Source of the DNA: Plasmopara viticola | Lineage: Eukaryota; Oomycota; Peronosporomycetes; Peronosporales; Peronosporaceae | Assembly: GCA_001695595.3 (NCBI GenBank) | Contig: MBPM02000075.1 | Span: 248,001-312,000 of the forward strand | Reading direction: 5' to 3' | Length of the DNA: 64,000 nucleotides | Shown here: piece after piece, positions 22,568-32,606 of the stretch | How positions within the stretch are numbered: the first letter of the stretch is position 1 | Layout of the letters: each line of letters begins with the position of its first letter | Notes under the pieces: generated by a model | The model's input: the letters and a program-made list of their open reading frames with translations, nothing else | Database searches by the model: none | What the model was told of the DNA's origin: nothing | Made by a program: the position numbers and the translations under genes

Positions 22568-23389
22568 TCTATTTCTATGGTTTAATTTAGGTTTACAAAA
22601 ATATCGCTGAGAACATTATCATTTGTTAATCGTATACATTGGATACAATTAGCTTGGAAAAGGTTGGGGTGACGCCCTCCTTCCAAGCGCGGGGGCTAAA
22701 TGCTCGCGCACTTCGGGCAGGTGCTCTCGGGCATCTGCAGGTCTCTAACGAGTCTCACCCTCGACGCGACGGTCTCCAGCACAGGGCGCCACCTGGGCTC
22801 TTACCAAGGCAGAGCGAAGCAGAATAATGGAAGACCCTCACGACCTCGGTGCTGGCTGCACTGCCCGCCGAACGAGACCCGACGTATGCGGATACCACTC
22901 GATGCCGTGGACTAGCCAGACTGAGCCTAGCACGTGCATACCTTGGCAACGCGATAACGTAATACAATACAAAATTGGATACAATTCTATAAAAATGCCC
23001 TTGCTTGCGAATCTCTTGCAAACCGAAGCGAGACGGCAAGAAAATTCTCTTGCGAGTGTCTTTCAGTATCTTAAGAGCGCTTAGTATATGACGATCGACC
23101 GAAGTGACAGGGCAAGAGAATTTGCAAGAGAATGACATATTTCCAAAAGCCGATTGCAAGGCTTCCTTAATCTTATCTATTAAGGACATTGAGGAAAAGT
23201 CATTCTCTCGCAAATTCTCTTGCCGTGTCGCTTCATCTCTTAAAAATATCGAAAGAGACTTATGATAAGTCCGTCAGCGAACAGATTTAATAATCAGCAT
23301 TCGATCACTTCTCGCTCTCTCACTTTTCATTTCGCCTTCTTCATAGCAATCGACATCTAACAATTACATCCATTTAAGTCGCGGCCAAG
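22568..23389 (+). promoter_or_regulatory. Upstream region of the first His/Tyr-rich gene copy, interrupted by a LINE-derived element
   Basis: After removal of the inserted element (22651-22973), this region aligns with the reverse complement of 44230-44720 and of the equivalent part of 61060-61560. It therefore belongs to the gene family's 5' flank. It contains several inverted and direct copies of a CAAGAGAAT / ATTCTCTTG core. The proximal part just before the ATG (CTCTCTCACTTTTCATTTCGCC) resembles the pyrimidine-rich start regions of oomycete genes. Confidence 0.55.
22651..22973 (+). mobile_element. Short non-autonomous LINE derivative with 13-bp target duplication
   Basis: About 323 bases consist of the 5' end and 3' end of the LINE at 6400-7542 joined around CTGGGCTCTTACCAA. 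The word ATTGGATACAATT lies on both sides (22638-22650 and 22974-22986). Paralogous flanks at about 44640 and 61485 carry a single ATTTAATACAATT (reverse strand) and no insert, so the empty site is known. The tail is AATACAATACA. Confidence 0.85.
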
Positions 23390-23901
23390 ATGCAGTTCAA
23401 TATGCGTGCAGTGCTAGGCCTATACGTTAATACCTCCATCCTGCAATCGATCGATGTCCGAGGTGCTCCAGCGGGAACTCGCTCCCTGTCGACGACTGGG
23501 CTCCTACAAGACGGTCATCACCCGCCCAAGCACGATTGTGGGCCTGGAAGACGATAAATCCAAAGCCATCGAGTCATTAGACTACAGCTGCGGCAAAGGC
23601 GACTATGATCACAAGGACTACGGCCACGATGCTTACGCGTACAAGGACGACGACCACAGCCACAAGAGCTACGGGCACAAGGAACACAGCAAAGGATACG
23701 GCTACACCAAGAATGGCAAGGACTACGACGGCTACAACCATAAATTACCACAGCCTCGGCAAGGACTACTACGGCCACGACAATGACCACTATGTGACAA
23801 GCAGCCTCAATCTGATTATGGTGAATGAAGATTTGAAAACAATCTATTTCAGCGCCGTTTTCGATGCAAACTGGCAGTGCGTTTACAACTTGTGGGTGTG
23901 A
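23390..23901 (+). pseudogene. Secreted His/Tyr/Gly/Asp-rich protein, copy 1 (calnexin-proximal), frameshifted
   Basis: The ATG at 23390 opens a short frame that starts MQFNMRAVLGLYVNTSILQS and continues to GAPAG, resembling a signal peptide. It stops at about 23554. The second frame, from about 23550, is rich in Tyr, His, Lys, Gly and Asp (YDHKDYGHDAYAYKDDDHSH). After another frame change near 23750 the sequence reads YYGHDNDHYVTSSLNLIM and ends NLWV at 23901. That last part is the same as the coding-like end of the 800-bp array unit. As drawn it is not one protein. Either it is a pseudogene or it has very short introns that I cannot support. No homologue outside this window is recognised. 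Confidence 0.6.
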
Positions 23902-24320
23902 TTGGGCCAAGCGCACATGCTGTCTTGACCATTTTCTTCCGCGATCGAATTGTCAAGACGCTAAGGCGTGTCCGTCTTTAGGACTGACCAATTGTCAGTG
24001 GAGGCCAAGTCCTTGCGACTACGATGCTCAATGAGACACAAATTCTTCAGAGGCACGACCGCTTTCATCGGGTAGACTCAATTTTAGACTTGCACCGTGT
24101 TTACAGCGAAGTGATCTGTCCGCCGCCCATGTTTAGCTTGAGTGCAAGTCGATTTCCGGCGAAATTGCCTGTCGATGTCGCAGCAATTTTTCTAGTGCGC
24201 GAATGCGCAGTGACTAATCAGCGACCAGCAGAATTTCGGTGACTTTCGGCGCTTGCCTTGACTGAAATGCACAGTAAGACACTGCTAGATAACGGTGAAG
24301 AGGAAGAACCTTAAGCAAAA
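23790..24320 (-). repeat. Partial 800-bp array unit downstream of gene copy 1
   Basis: It matches the reverse complement of the array units at 32607-43800, from the TCATATAGTTGTCATTGTCGTGG block through the region that ends near the Lys/Glu-rich gaagaggaag. It is about two-thirds of a unit and is continuous with the end of gene copy 1. It supports a common origin of gene tail and array unit. Confidence 0.75.
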
Positions 24321-24679
24321 ATGAAAAGTGAAAACGATAAGCAATACTTCAGTTGGAGGTTTAAATATGTATCTATCAGGAATAAATGTTTATCATTTGA
24401 AGATAAGCTGAACGAGTTCACGGCATAGAAATTAGCTACTGTTTTTTTACTTTTCTTTAATTAAAACCTGTCAGCTGCTTGTCGAGGTTCTGTTACGACT
24501 GATTTATTTTTTGTAATCTTGTTACAAAAAGATACTGTAATTACTTCATCGTAGTGGTAGCTATTTGTTGACATTTATGTTACATCTACATAAAGACCAA
24601 TCATCTGACTAGACATATGTTGTGTTGATTTTCTGCATCCGTGATTATGTTGATAATTCAATAGTTATGGTTTTGTAAT

Positions 24680-25430
24680 TTAGTGTTTTCTACCCATCGA
24701 TACCATCGGATGGGGCTTGTCAAAATTGAATTGAATTTTTATTCTTCCAGTTTTAATGGTGTAGGGATGGGGGCCAAGGAGTGTGAAAAAAATGGAGTAG
24801 GTTATAATGCAAATGTCGCTTTATCATCATATACTTATATCGTGCATTGTACTTGTATTCAGAAGACGTTCAAAATCAGCTCACAGACTTGTATGCAAAG
24901 AACTACTTCCAAGACGGTATATTTGCTCAAGGACGACGCCGCGACCGTTTCTATTGCAGGCTACACAGCTGTTGAATCCGAAGATGGCCTTGACAGCAAC
25001 AAATCTAACATTTAAAAGGTGTTCTGTAACTCGATCATACAGCCTACGGCTATACGACTTCACTCGACTATATGGTCTCGGGTGACCGTGAATATATACT
25101 ATACGTCACAGTAATCTTGACAACAATTGAGAACTAGACTTTATCTGCTACAATGCAGTTCCTTCTCAGTGCGAACGGACAAGAAATTTCTTTTACTGGA
25201 AACCTTTACATCTTCGACCAACTTCCATTATAGTACTGCTCAAGTTTAAATCGGCATTTGCAGCTTTTATTGTATCAAAACTACAGTCAGCAAGTCAGCG
25301 TCGTCTTTATTACATGCGCACAAAATATTTGATGTTTGCGTGTTTTGCATGAACATATCAAATACTTTGATAGTAATCACTGTAGGGGCTGATTTGCTTT
25401 GAGATACTCAGGATCGGTACTAATCATGAG
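24680..25430 (+). other. Block Z: repeated sequence of unknown nature
   Basis: It is present three times: here, inverted at 55000-55770, and in part direct at 56298-56660. It contains coding-like stretches in several frames (for example LLKDDAATVSIAGYTAVESE on the plus strand near 24925) that persist between copies, but I do not recognise a family. There is no intact gene. Confidence 0.5.
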
Positions 25431-25477
25431 ATTATGACTTTAAGTGGTTTTGGAAAAACCTTGAGTCGTCATTAGTC

Positions 25478-26002
25478 ATGTCGAAGCTCAAAGTCCCGCC
25501 GGTGCGCGTGGCGACGCCCGAAATTCGGCTACACTGTGGCCCTACGCGGCTCAATGAGTCTATTTTGTCATCAAACTTTCTACGACCAAACAATGAAACC
25601 GCAACGACATATGACAAGCCACTTCTGACTACGGGAGATGCCGACAAGGAGATCAAGTTGTGGTCCGTGGGTGATATGGAGGACATCACAGCCAAGAGCG
25701 GCTTAGCGCTTGAGTTCGTTTTCGGCCTCTCGGGGCACGATCGTAGCTTTGATTGTGTGCTGTTTTTACATGAGACAGTCAGTAAGTATGTTTTGCAAAA
25801 TAGCTCGCCCTGTACTCCAATGAGCCCTCCTTGCTGTGTACAATACATATATATATATATAATAGCGATCTTTTTAATGTTAATCATGGTGTCATGGTCA
25901 ATTTTCCATTCGAGTCGACTTGGTGCGCTGATTCTTGACGCCCAAAAGTCGTCCATGTCGTTATTATGCATTCTCTTGCCAGCATTTAGTAGACGCTTGT
26001 AG
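25478..26002 (+). pseudogene. CHAF1B: Truncated CAF-1 subunit B (CHAF1B) pseudogene, copy 1
   Basis: The frame starts MSKLKVPPVRVATPEIR and continues to a first WD40-type blade end (TTGDADKEIKLW, about residue 55) and the start of a second (LSGHDRSFDCVLF, about residue 86). This matches the N terminus of the histone chaperone CAF-1 p60/CHAF1B. After residue 95 similarity ends and the frame runs through unrelated sequence to a stop at 26002, so at least five blades are missing. Two further copies are at 54998 (minus) and 57233 (plus). A functional protein is not expected. Confidence 0.65.
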
Positions 26003-26229
26003 CCATCGCTTACGACCACTGTATTCAGCGCTCGAAGGCATCGATAGCTGAGTTCAAAGAGCCGCTGCGGTACCAAAAGTTAATCGTTGATGAATTTGAG
26101 AGTATCGATCGATTGGATTGTTACCCTCATTTAATATACTCAATCTGTTGTGCGGTCAAAATTAGTGTGATTTACCCGTATTAAGATTCTGGGAAGACCA
26201 ATAGTATATGACCAGGTCGGTAGCCCCTG

Positions 26230-27060
26230 AAAGATCGTAAGGAAAGTAGAAAATTAAGGCTCAAGCATCAAAGTTATATAAACAACACGATTGGCCAATG
26301 TTCTCGTGGTAAACAAATGTTTTGTCCCACACAGACACCGTAAGCTACATGTCGACCCGAAGTTGAGCTTGGGCGGAAAACATGATTGCGCTCTACCTAC
26401 TATCAAGAGAAGTCAAGTCCCAATATAGTAAGGGTGCTTATAGCGACACAGTAACTAACTAGTCCGTTGCGTACACCGCGCACAGTCTAAAGTAGACTTT
26501 GTCTCAGCGCACACCACCTATCCTGCGACCTGTCAGGTTGAAGCAACCAACGGACCAAGCTAACGGGATAAACGACGGGAACATCAAAGAGAACTTCATT
26601 AACCTCCTTTTACGAAGCTAAGACCTTCTCCCTTGTCGGGTTTCAACGTGAGATAAAGGCCTCGAAAAGCTTATGAGAGCCGCTAAATTACACTGTTGTT
26701 GGCCTGAATACTCGGATTGTACCAATAGCGTCACACAGATGGAGAGATGCAGAACAAGTTAAAGGTCGTCAGGACAAAGCATCAAAGAAGAATTGTTGAC
26801 GATGCCGCTTATTCAAGCAGGACCCTCGGTTCGGCAGAGTCCCGAAAACTCTGTCAACGTAATCACGAGAAAATCGCTTTCTTAAGAAAGCTCATTTTGT
26901 CTTTATTGATGATAAAAGGACTGCGGATCGTGGTGCAAGCCATGATTCACTTCCTGAAAAGTGGAAGCAAATTCGAGGATACCTTATCAAACATTGCTCC
27001 ACTGACCCGGAAAATTGTCTTAATTACGCGAAAGCATCGCGCGTGAGCTGAAACCGTAGC
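26230..27060 (+). repeat. Block X, copy 1
   Basis: A roughly 800-bp block that recurs at 31930-32606 (plus), 53060-53870 (minus) and 58290-59040 (plus). It contains a 99-codon frame (26747-27046, with FLRKLILSLLMIKGL) that is interrupted in the other copies. Coding origin is plausible but no family is recognised, and I see no clean RxLR-EER motif. Copies 2 and 4 are cut at the same point, where the 800-bp array begins. Confidence 0.75.
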
Positions 27061-28740
27061 AGACTTTTAAAAGATTGATAAAAAAATAATTTGACATGGC
27101 CAGACGTCAGGCTATTACGCGTAAACCGCCATGAAATGATCAAGGCATTGCCAAATACAAGTTGGCCGTTAAAGATATTGCGTCCATAAATGTGCGAATT
27201 ATTGACAGGACCCGTTCTTTCAATAAGAGCAAAGGTCATTGCAAATAGCGACAGCTGCGAAGGCTTTGTCACGATAAACGAAAGTTGAGACCGTGACAAG
27301 CCTCTTTTACATGCACTTCAATTTGATCTATAATTCATATGTTTCCTTGGAGCTACACAAGCATTAGTAGGATGGTCAAATATTGTGACCGTGTCGACAA
27401 TCAAGTCGGATGATTTGATCAGGTCCAACTATTTGATAATGGAAGGCCAATTATTGAACTGGGATATAGGAAAAATAAAGAACTGTGCGACAATAAATAT
27501 TTACCAGCATTCATTATTTTAGGGACCGGAAGTTGTCCGTTTCTAGCGCCAATTCGATAATGACTTGACCATAAATAGCCTCGAGTTAACTGTCTTGATC
27601 GCACTTACAATACTTGAACAAGGTGTGTTACAAGCGTTTTTGTGAACTTTATTACGTATGAGCTAGTAAAGAGTAATTGCTTATTATATGTAATACGTAC
27701 TTTATAAACCTCAATAACGCTATCGTTGATTCTGCGCATCTCGAAACATAGTGAGCGGCGAATGCAATGTGTTAATGTATACTTTAGCACCGATAATGTA
27801 ATTCCAAATTTGATATTTGTTAAATCGCAAATTTTAACAAAATCTGCAAAATTTGTTAGTTAAATATATGTCGTATGCACTTCAATAGCAAATGTATGCT
27901 TAAAATCTTAGTTAAGCAAAAAGATTTAGCTCGCTCGAAGTCTATGATCGGAGCACTTCAATCCAGTAATAGAGCAGAAAGCTTTTCAAAATTTATCGAT
28001 ATATCATCAATAGAGGCCCCAAATTCTATATTGTGGTACATGCAACCCGTTCAGCAACTTGCAAGCATACGTAATGTAAATAAGTCGCGCTCGCGGAGGA
28101 GGTAATAAGCGCTCATAAATTTGAGTATTCGAACGTACTTGAGCCCCTCAGGATGGAGATCTTCACCCTTTTACCAAAAAAGAAAGCATTTGAACATATG
28201 GTACACAATTTGAGTAGTAATTGCTATATGTAGCACAAATGGTCCCGCCACTAGCTTCTCCTTGCTCCAATCTCCAGCAAGAGTGAAAGTCAAGCTTTAC
28301 TTAGTCTAATACCGACTAAAAAGGTCTGCCGCTACAAATGCGCCGCTACTCTACACTCAAATCCATTGTTCGCTGGTCATTCAGTGGTACAAACGATCCA
28401 CTGAGAAAACCTTGTGCGTAGCAAAGTATTGACAGACTGCCAGTAATGATATCAATGTTAAATAGCCGATATAAAAAAAAGAGATTTTAACAGTACCACA
28501 AGATGCGCATATCGCTGTAAGTGATTATCGTGCCCGGTCCTCAAGCTACTCACAGCAGCTAAAACTACACCTCTCAGCTTCCGTAAACTATGACTTGAGT
28601 GCTGCATTTGAAAAGATCGAATTCGATGTCAAATAAGCTGGCTAGAAATACATTCTTCTTCTGAATTACTATAAAGTCGTAAAACTCTCTCTGCCGTAAC
28701 ACAAACTTCACGGCTTTCATCGTACCGTAAGGTGTATGGT
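27061..28740. other. Left-arm block C, degraded
   Basis: It is paired with about 51310-53060 on the other arm. The frame that ends DNKYLPAFIILGTGSCPFL (about 27430-27560, plus strand) corresponds to the 111-codon minus-strand frame 52867-52532. Here it is broken by frameshifts. Nothing else is recognised. Confidence 0.4.
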
Positions 28741-28753
28741 CTATACCGACCGG

Positions 28754-29420
28754 TCACCGACCCTGTGGCTCGAGCGGTTAGCCGTTCCACCCAGGACCGG
28801 GAGGTACCTGGCTCGATACCCATAGTATCCGAATTAAGGCAGCCGGAGATAGGTCACTAAAGTGGACGAGCCATCACACCCGAGTGTGTGACTGCCCTAC
28901 CAACTCGCGCCCGATTGGGTAATAAAAGGGTTGGGTAGGGGACGCCCCACTGACCGAAAAAGCCCCATAGTGTAATGAGGGGTACGGAACCCGGTCCCAA
29001 AATGGGTCGGATTGCTACCAGCATCCCGCGATAGAGACAGCTTAGTCCTAGCGCGTGGGCTCCGGTAGCTTAAATCTCTATACCGACCGGCCACCGACCT
29101 TGTGGCTCGAGCGGTTAGCCGTTCGACCCAGGACCGGGAGGTATCTGGTTCAATACCCATAAAGTCCGAATTAAGGCAGCCGGAGATAGGTCACCAAAGT
29201 GGACGAGCCATCACACCCGAGTGTGTGACTGCTTTAATAAAACGCGCCCGATTGGGTAGTTTGGGTGGGGGACGCCCCACTGACCGAAAAAGCCCCATAG
29301 TGTAATGAGGGGTACGGAACCCGGTCCCAATATGGGTCGGATTGCTACCAGCATCCCGCGATAGAGACAGCTTAGTCCTAGCGCGTCGGTTCCAGTAGCT
29401 TGAATCTCTATACCGACCAG
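28754..29420 (+). mobile_element. tRNA-derived SINE, tandem dimer
   Basis: Two head-to-tail units (28754-29090 and 29091-29420) each start with a tRNA-like region. An A-box-like TGGCTCGAGCGGTTAG is followed about 30 bases later by a B-box-like GGTTCAATACCC (GGCTCGATACCC in the first unit), the internal RNA polymerase III promoter layout. The word TATACCGACCGG lies before unit 1, between the units and, with one change, after unit 2. The opposite arm has a single copy of that word near 51300-51312 and no SINE, which shows insertion with target duplication. Confidence 0.85.
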
Positions 29421-31580
29421 CCAATGTATGTTTGGATGGAAAGCGTAGAACAATAAAACACAGCTTAGCTTTCTACCACCTCCGCGATTCATCATACAGT
29501 CTTTTCTGTATCGTCCATCATAGTAGATTGCGACTTAGCACTATCGACGTCTAACACACCACACGTCCGACAAACGTGTGGCTAGGCTGCTACTCGGTAA
29601 AAAGCAGAGCTTGCGTCTTCAACGTGACCATGATGAGCGACCCATACCATCAATTACACTATACAATTACCGATATCAGCAATTAGTTATGGTAGCACAT
29701 CGTTGCGAGCATTGCTTTGCGTAGTGACAGAATGGCAAGCGCCAGCGTGATGATAAGTTGTAAATAAGTTCTACGTATTGTGCAAGACTCACGCGACAAA
29801 TGGTTTAAGTGCGTTGATAATGGCCAGGCTTATCGAGCAACTTCGTTTCGTTTCAAGATTTACCACCTCAGCAAAAATATGTTAAGTCCAGAAGGGAAAA
29901 AGCAAGACCTTGCTTAAAAGCTAGCTTCAAGACATTTTGTTTAAAAGACTGTGATACTAAGCCGCAATGTCTTTCAAGCTTTACTGGCATCAATGCAAAT
30001 GAAAGAGCAGGCATATTTAATCATCGACAGTGCTACGACGCATGCTATTCTATGCAGAAAAGTTTTTGTTGATTTTAACAAAAGTTCAGATTTTAGCAAT
30101 GTCATATCCATGAACGACACTTAGCGCGGCTGCTCGAGAATATTGTCATGCTTGGAGTTCACCGACAAAAAAGAACGACTGATAGCTCCAAAAGATTCAA
30201 TTATGCAGCAAAGTTGAACCGAAACTTGCTAAAAAAACATTTCTCACTAAGGTATTGCTCAAACGCAGCTGCTCTGATCTAATGCAATCCGTGCATGTAT
30301 GAAGTCGCTCTCTTTTACTGAGTGATGGATGTAGACGGGAGCAAGCTTGCCCATCACACGCATGGCGAGGTACCGGTCGACAGGATGGATGTCTGACGAG
30401 AAAAAAGCAGTATAAATTGCGAACATTCGCAGAAAGGTATGGCTTTCGCATAGGACTAAACGCGAACGGAGATGCGTGTAATAACTTTATTTACCTTTTA
30501 AGAATGGAAGAAGATTGTATGGTCATTAAATGCGGTCTCTACTGCACGCATTTAACGGCTGTCAATGATGCATTGTTCTACACAAACCAGATTTATGGGG
30601 ATGAAAGAGCAAGTGTACTTTCATCATGATCGACTCGAACATTTCGAGCCTGGATGGTTTATTAAGAAATTTCATCCCTGTTTGACATACCAAGAAAGAT
30701 GAAATGTTTTGTTAGACATATTACAATCTAACGAATCACTCTCTCGATCAAGATATTAAGACCGTTTAGCAGACTTGAAAGTGCTGTGTTTGGGTCAAAT
30801 TTTTAATCGACAAGTTCCTTTAGCTACATCACATCTAAATGTATAGTTTCTCACGGTATACAAACGTACATCTTCTTACCTTACATTGGCCAAATTATCG
30901 ACCAGTATTGTTAACACCATGACACATTATTCTGATAATTTGATCACTGTACGCGTAGATAATGCCGCTTAAACTCGTGCTTAATTCGTGCCTTTACAAC
31001 AAGAAGTTAAAAGTCCGGCTTATATGCACACGACACAAAAGCAACAAATTGGTACAAATGATAGTGAGTTCAATCCAGCCTAAGCTTTTATGAAATGATC
31101 CCATTCCTCTTTATTTACGACTAAATCGGAGCTCTCTATGAGGATTACATGCAGCTCTTTTTGTACTATCGTCACAGGGAGAAGCATGTATGATGCATTC
31201 TTCGACTTCAGCGTATTGCGCAAATTCCCCAGACATCTATTTTACAAATGAATGGGTGACAGGAATCCAAATTATGAAGCATTTAATTATCTGCTTAAGC
31301 TTTAGCCAGCCCCTCGCCTTCGTGACAAACAATCACGCAGATCGAATAGCGTGATAGACCAAGGGGGGTCCTGCAACACCATTTCTACTGCGAAATATTT
31401 CGCACCAGCTGCAGGACGTCTTGCACTGGCTTACTGAGTAGTCATAATTAATAAACGATTTACTTGTTTCAAGCATACCACATTCTCCAACCATGTACGG
31501 TAGCAACAGTAACGCAGAGTAGCTTGTGGATCATGCACTCCAATACTTAAATTACATTGATTAGTAGGATCACCACCGAC
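29421..31580. other. Left-arm block C continued, no intact gene
   Basis: It pairs with about 49150-51290. A plus-strand frame near 30472 starts ATGCGT as in the 147-codon frame at 50251-49808, but here it meets a stop after nine codons. A perfect palindrome GCGAAATATTTCGC lies at 31391 and again on the other arm. No other recognisable content. Confidence 0.4.
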
Positions 31581-31584
31581 GCCT

Positions 31585-31678
31585 GAAATCCCCCTTTGTT
31601 TGGCTTAAAGTTGTCTTTAAAGGACTTCGGGTTCTCGATCCACAACAACGGAAGCATGTGCAAAACGCCTTCCGGGTG
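31585..31678 (-). pseudogene. CRN N-terminal domain remnant (left arm)
   Basis: Read on the minus strand it shows LLWI(K)N-type and FKDNFKPNKGD-type sequence in neighbouring frames. This corresponds to the stretch just before the HVLVVVP motif in the copies at 45063 and 61906. It is the arm partner of 49060-49170. The fragment is too short to be a gene. Confidence 0.45.
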
Positions 31679-31679
31679 A

Positions 31680-32606
31680 TTATGCTAATTGCGCAACTAT
31701 GGTTCACGTATTAGTTGGACCATGATCTACTCGCGTAGTAGGTCAGCCGCGTACTCTTTCCGTTTTTACCATCCGTCAACAACCACTAAAGTCAGCAAGG
31801 TGTAAGTGTACAATGTATCAGACAAAGCATACAAGAATTTTGTGCTACACTCGATCCGGTATAGCGCCCGATTCACACCCATTTCTATAGAAGCTTCAGA
31901 ATGGGTGTTCATTTTAAGAAGATCGCAAGAAAGTAGAAAATAAAGGCTCAAGCATCAGAGTTTTATAATCTACACGATTGGCCAATATTTTTGTGTCCCA
32001 CACAGACACCGTAAGCTACATGTCTTGGGCGAATTACACGACCGCGCTCTGCCTGCTATCGGAAGAAGTCAAGTCCCAATATAGTAAGGGTGCATCTAGC
32101 GACACAGTAGCTATATAGTCGGTTGTGTACACCGCGCGCAGTCTAAAGTAGACTTTGTTTCAGCGCGCACCACCTATCCTGCGACCTGTCAGGTTGGATC
32201 AACCAACGGACCAAGCTTACGAAATAAACGACGAGAACATAAAAAAAATCATTAACCTCCCTTCACGAAGCTTAGACCGTCTCCCCTGTTGGGGAAAAAT
32301 GTGAGATTAAGGCCTTTAAAAGCTTACGAGAGCCGATATGTTACACTGTAGTTGGCCTGAATACTCGGATTGTACCAATAGCGTCGCACACATGGAACGA
32401 TGCAGAACAAGTGAAAAGATGGTCTGGACAAAGCATTAAAGAAGGATTGATGACGATGCCGCTACATCAAGCAGGACCCAACGGTTCGGCGGAGTCTTGG
32501 AAAACTCTGTCAACGTAATCACAAGAAAAAAATCCTTCTTTAGAGAGCTTATTTACCCTCCTTCGTCTTTATTGATTATATAAGGACTGTGGATTGTGGT
32601 GCAAGC
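31680..32606 (+). repeat. Second partial copy of the CAF-downstream segment plus block X
   Basis: From the left-arm break the sequence jumps to GCTAATTGCGCAACTATGG, which matches 58080 (plus) and 54110 (minus). It then runs through block X to GTGGTGCAAGCCC, where the 800-bp array begins. The same joint occurs at 59040. Confidence 0.8.

Larger units (their letters stand above)
24540..31678 (+). repeat. Left arm of a large inverted repeat
   Basis: The reverse complement aligns with 49051-56265 by matching blocks in order: the 24590 flank with 56190, block Z with 55338-55800, the CHAF1B relic with 54690-54998, block X with 53060-53870, 27.1-28.1 kb with 52-53 kb, and 29.4-31.6 kb with 49.05-51.3 kb. 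The inner break is at CCGGGTG. Differences include the SINE dimer (left only), a LINE derivative (right only) and about 330 bases missing near 26205 on the left. Confidence 0.85.

Noticed and set aside
26590..26670. RxLR-type effector in block X
   Set aside because: An LLRS word followed by acidic or charged residues can be read only across stops and frame changes, and no signal peptide precedes it.
28629..29424. Minus-strand frames in the SINE region as genes
   Set aside because: They are frames across the tRNA-derived SINE units, repeated with each unit.
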